A DNA stretch of 64,000 nt from Limnoperna fortunei (lineage: Eukaryota; Mollusca; Bivalvia; Mytilida; Modiolidae): contig OX104122.1 of assembly GCA_944474755.1 (NCBI GenBank), forward strand, positions 11,914,641-11,978,640, written 5' to 3'. Under the pieces are notes generated by a model. The model did no database searches. It was not told where the DNA came from and worked only from the letters and a program-made list of their open reading frames with translations. Shown here piece after piece: positions 41,701-47,700 of this stretch (position 1 is the stretch's first letter; every line of letters begins with the position of its first letter). The translations under genes and the position numbers were made by a program.

Positions 41701-44700
41701 TTTTAAATTGTATTGCTAGGGTCTCAGGACTGATTTTATATGTGTATAATGGTTTTTAATTGTATTGCTAAGGTCTCAGGAGTGATTTTGTATGTGAAAT
41801 ATGGTTTTTAATTGTATTGCTAAGGTCTCAGTAGTGAAATTGTATGTGTTATATGGTTTTTAACTGCATAGCTAAGGTCTCATGATTGATTTTATATTTG
41901 TATTATGGTTTTTGATTGCATTTCTTATGTATCAGGAGTGATTTTATATATTTCATTTTGTTTTTAATTGTATCTCGAAGGTCTCAGTAGTTTTTTTATG
42001 TTAAATGTGGTTTTTAATATTCTTGCAATGGTCTCGGGAGTGATATTACAAATGTGATTTTAAATGTGTTATTTGAAAACCACCTTGATGAACATTTTCC
42101 AATAGAGAATTTTTGTAATAAATTACCCCTTAATTTATGAAACTATAAGGTTTAACAAATATATAACACATAATAAATATACAGTTGGTTAGTACATTTC
42201 ATTATAAAGATAATAAAGATTAATTATAAAAGCTTCCTCGGGAATGTGTAATAATTACTGTTAGTAATCAAAATAAAATGACGACTAAGATCGTTTCTTT
42301 TTACACTGTGATAAAAAATATGTATAGGTCCATTATTAAAACATTTCCATGTTTAGCCCAAATTACGAACATGAATATTTAATAAAAATTACTCAACCCC
42401 ACAAATTTTCTCGTATGCTTGTTGTGTTGTCATGTTTTTTTATGTGTGTATTACCTGTTTGAGCTGTCACAAATCATTTAAATGATGATTTAATGAAAAT
42501 AAAGTATAATTATTTTATTATTTATTCCTTTTCAATTTTTTATTTGTTTACTATAAACCAGCTTGATTCTCAAGATTTTATTTAAAATGACCGAACGTTT
42601 CTTGATTTTTACAAAGCACGATAGGCATCTCCATTCGTTTTCCCACATACGAACGATTGAAGCGTATAGCTTGTCTCTGATTGGTTAATTTTTAAATGGT
42701 TCGTCTGGACGATAAGAGCGTTCGTTCGTTCTTCGTCCGTTCGTATGTCGTTTTTGGTTCGTCCGTTTAACGTTCGTACGGGAACGTTTTACGTTTCAGG
42801 GGGTGTATTATAGACAGAACATTTAGGATCGGGTGGTACTATACATTAATGCATATTATAGACAGAAGAACATTAGGATTGGGTGGGTACTATACATTAA
42901 TGCATATTATAGACAGAAGAACATTTAGGATTGGGTGGGTACTATACATTAATGCATATTATAGATAGAAGAACATTTAGGATTGGGTGGTACTATACAT
43001 TAATGCATATTATAGACAGAAGAACATTTAGGATTGGGTGGGTACTATACATTAATACATATTATAGACAGAAGAACATTTAGGATTGGGTGGTACTATA
43101 CATTAATGCATATTATAGACAGAAGAACATTTAGGATTGGGTGGTACTATACATTAATGCATATTATAGACAGAAGAACATTAGGATTGGGTGGGTACTA
43201 TACATTAATGCATATTATAGACAGAAGAACATTTAGGATGGGGTGGGTACTATACATTAATGCATATTATAGACAATTATAGACAGAAGAACATTAGGAT
43301 TGGGTGGGTACTATACATTAATGAATATTATAGACAATTATAGACAGAAGAACATTAGGATTGGATGGGTACTATACATTAATGCATATTATAGACAGAA
43401 GAACATTTAGGATTGGGTGGGTACTATACATTAATGCATATTATAGACAGAAGAACATTTAGGGTTGGGTGGGTACTATACATTAATGCCTATTATAGAC
43501 AGAAGACCATTTAGGATTGGGTGGTACTATACATTAATGCATATTATAGACAGAAGAACATTTAGGATTGGGTGGGTACTATACATTAATGCATATTATA
43601 GACAGAAAAACATTTAGGATTGGGTGGGTACTATACATTAATGCATATTATAGACAATTATAGACAGAAGAACATTAGGATTGGGTGGGTACTATACATG
43701 AATGCATATTATAGACAATTATAGACAGAAGAACATTAGGATTGGGTGGGTACTATACATTAATGTATATTATAGACAGAAGAACATTAGGATTGGGTGG
43801 GTACTATACATTAATGCATATTATAGACAGAAGAACATTTAGGATTGGGTGGTACTATACATTAATGCATATTATAGTCAGAAGAACATTTAGGATTGGG
43901 TTGGTACTATACATTAATGTATATTATAGTCAGAAGAACATTTAGGATTGGGTGGGTACTATACATTAATGCATATTATAGACAGAAGAACATTAGGATT
44001 GGGTGGGTACTGTACATTAATGCATATTATAGAAAGAAGAACATTAGGATTGGGTGGGTACTATACATTAATGCATATTATAGACAGAAGAACATTTAGG
44101 ATTGGGTGGGTACTATACATTAATGCATATTATAGACAATTATAGACAGAAGAACATTAGGATTGGGTGGGTACTATACATTAATGCATATTATAGACAG
44201 AAGAACATTTAGGATTGGGTGGGTACTATACATTAATGCATATTATAGACAATTATAGACAGAAGAACATTAGGATTGGGTGGGTACTATACATTAATGA
44301 ATATTATAGACAATTATAGACAGAAGAACATTAGGATTGGGTGGGTACTATACATTAATGCATATTATAGACAGAAGAACATTTAGGATTGGGTGGGTAC
44401 TATACATTAATGCATATTATAGACAGAAGAACATTTAGGATTGGGTGGGTACTATACATTAATGCCTATTATAGACAGAAGAACATTTAGGATTGGGTGG
44501 TACTATACATTAATGCATATTATAGACAGAAGAACATTTAGGATTGGGTGGGTACTATACATTAATGCATATTATAGACAGAAAAACATTTAGGATTGGG
44601 TGGGTACTATACATTAATGCATATTATAGACAATTATAGACAGAAGAACATTAGGATTGGGTGGGTACTATACATGAATGCATATTATAGACAATTATAG

Positions 44701-47700
44701 ACAGGAGAACATTAGGATTGGGTGGGTACTATACATTAATGTATATTATAGACAGAAGAACATTAGGATTGGGTGGGTACTATACATTAATGCATATTAT
44801 AGACAGAAGAACATTTAGGATTGGGTGGTACTATACATTAATGCATATTATAGTCAGAAGAACATTTAGGATTGGGTTGGTACTATACATTAATGTATAT
44901 TATAGTCAGAAGAACATTTAGGATTGGGTGGGTACTATACATTAATGCATATTATAGACGGAAGAACATTAGGATTGGGTGGGTACTGTACATTAATGCA
45001 TATTATAGACAGAAGAACATTAGGATTGGGTGGGTACTATACATTAATGCATATTATAGACAGAAGAACATTTAGGATTGGGTGGGTACTATACATTAAT
45101 GCATATTATAGACAATTATAGACAGAAGAACATTAGGATTGGGTGGGTACTATACATTAATGAATATTATAGACAGAAGAACATTAGGATTGGGTGGGTA
45201 CTATACATTAATGCATATTATAGACAGAAGAACATTTAGGATTGGGTGGGTACTATACATTAATGCATATTATAGACAGAAGAACATTTAGGATTGGGTG
45301 GGTACTATACATTAATGCCTATTATAGACAGAAGAACATTTAGGATTGGGTGGTACTATACATTAATGCATATTATAGACAGAAGAACATTTAGGATTGG
45401 GTGGGTACTATACATTAATGCATATTATAGACAGAAAAACATTTAGGATTGGGTGGGTACTATACATTAATGCATATTATAGACAATTATAGACAGAAGA
45501 ACATTAGGATTGGGTGGTTACTATACATGAATGCATATTATAGACAATTATAGACAGAAGAACATTAGGATTGGGTGGGTACTATACATTAATGTATATT
45601 ATAGACAGAAGAACATTAGGATTGGGTGGGTACTATACATTAATGCATATTATAGACAGAAGAACATTTAGGATTGGGTGGGTACTATACATTAATGCCT
45701 ATTATAGACAGAAGAACATTTAGGATTGGGTGGTACTATACATTAATGCATATTATAGACAGAAGAACATTTAGGATTGGGTGGGTACTATACATTAATG
45801 CATATTATAGACAGAAGAACATTTAGGATTGGGTGGGTACTATACATTAATGCATATTATAGACAATTATAGACAGAAGAACATTAGGATTGGGTGGGTA
45901 CTATACATGAATGCATATTATAGACAATTATAGACAGAAGAACATTAGGATTGGGTGGGTACTATACATTAATGTATATTATAGACAGAAGAACATTAGG
46001 ATTGGGTGGGTACTATACATTAATGCATATTATAGACAGAAGAACATTTAGGATTGGGTGGTACTATACATTAATGCATATTATAGTCAGAAGAACATTT
46101 AGGATTGGGTTGGTACTATACATTAATGTATATTATAGTCAGAAGAACATTTAGGATTGGGTGGGTACTATACATTAATGCATATTATAGACAGAAGAAC
46201 ATTAGGATTGGGTGGGTACTGTACATTAATGCATATTATAGACAGAAGAACATTAGGATTAGGTGGGTACTATACATTAATACATATTATAGACAGAAGA
46301 ACATTAGGATTGGGTGGGTACTATACATTAATGCATATTATAGACAGAAGAACATTAGGATGGGGTGGGTACTATACATTAATGCATATTATAGACAGAA
46401 GAACATTTAGGATTGGGTGGGTACTATATATTAATGCATATTATAGACAGCTAATTATGGTTATGCTTACAAAGTTTTATTGGGAATCAACTAATATAAG
46501 TAATTTGATTTATTTTTTTTTTAGTTAAATTTTGAACTTAACATTTTAATTTTGACGTGATTAATTTTGCTTTCATTAGGAACAAATTGAAATGACGTGT
46601 AAAGAAGGCGGAGATATAAGTCACATGGTGAGGTCAGGAGTGGGTTTGTGGGTAGCTCATCATAGTAGCTCATCTATACATCTGTACCACATAGAAACTA
46701 AAAAGCATCTACAGGAAATAAATGTGGCTTCTTCTGTTAATAATCTGGTCCATGGTAAGTTTGTACTCTGTTAATAATCTGGTCGATTGTAAGTTTGTAC
46801 TCAGTTAATAATCTAGCCATGGTAAGTTTGTACTCTGTTAATAATCTGGTCGATGGTAAGTTTGTACTCTGTTAATAATCTGGTCGATGGTAAGTTGTAC
46901 TCTGTTAATAATCTGGTCGATGGTAAGTTGTACTCTGTTAATAATCTGGTCGATGTTTATAATCTGTTACTAGTCTAGTCCATGTTAAGTTTGACCTCTG
47001 TTACTAGCCTAGTCCATGGTAAGTTTGTAATTTGATAATTTAGTCTATGATAAGTTTTTAATCTGTTAACAATTTAGTCCATGGTAAGTTTGTATTCTTT
47101 AACAATCTAGTCCATGGTAAGTTTGAAATCTGTTAACAATCTAGTCCATGGTAAGTTTGTATTCTTTAACAATCTAGTCCATGGTAAGTTTGAAATCTGT
47201 TAACAATCTAGTCCATGGTAAGTTTGTATTCTTTAACAATCTAGTCCATGGTAAGTTTGAAATCTGTTAACAATCTAGTCCATGGTAAGTTTGTATTCTT
47301 TAACAATCTAGTCCATTGTAAGTTTGAAATCTAGTCCATGGTAAGTTTGAAATCTGTTAACAATCTAATCCATGGTAAGTTTGAAATCTGTTAACAATCT
47401 ACTCTATGGTAAGTTTGATATCTGTTAATAATGTAGTCCATGGTAAGCTTATACTAGGTTATTTAAAGAGTGTTACACAGTTAGCATTATTAACTAATCT
47501 TCCCTGAGGCCTTCATGCATAAAACAAATACAAAACAATCTTATTAAAAGTTTACAATTCAGAGTGAAAAATACAGTATAAAAAAGTATGTATACAGTAC
47601 ATTTTAAATCATATAAATCACACATCACTACTAATTCTGCTTTGAATCAGATATGTTTTGACACCATACTTAAAAAGTTGTGTATTTACAGGACTTTTTA

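Larger units (their letters stand above)
38138..46452. repeat. About 52-bp minisatellite, split by a TIR element (array I)
   Basis: The unit is like GAAGAACATTTAGGATTGGG + TGGTACTATACATTAATGCATATTATAGACA, 49-52 bp, with TTAGGATTGGGTGGG and TTTAGGATTGGGTGG variants. It runs 38138-40119 and resumes 42808-46452, giving over 100 copies. In the right half, blocks including an extra ACAATTATAG insert form higher-order repeats: near-identical stretches start at 43742, 44718 and 45951 (976 and 1233 bases apart). The array stops about 130 bp before exon 14. Confidence 0.95.
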
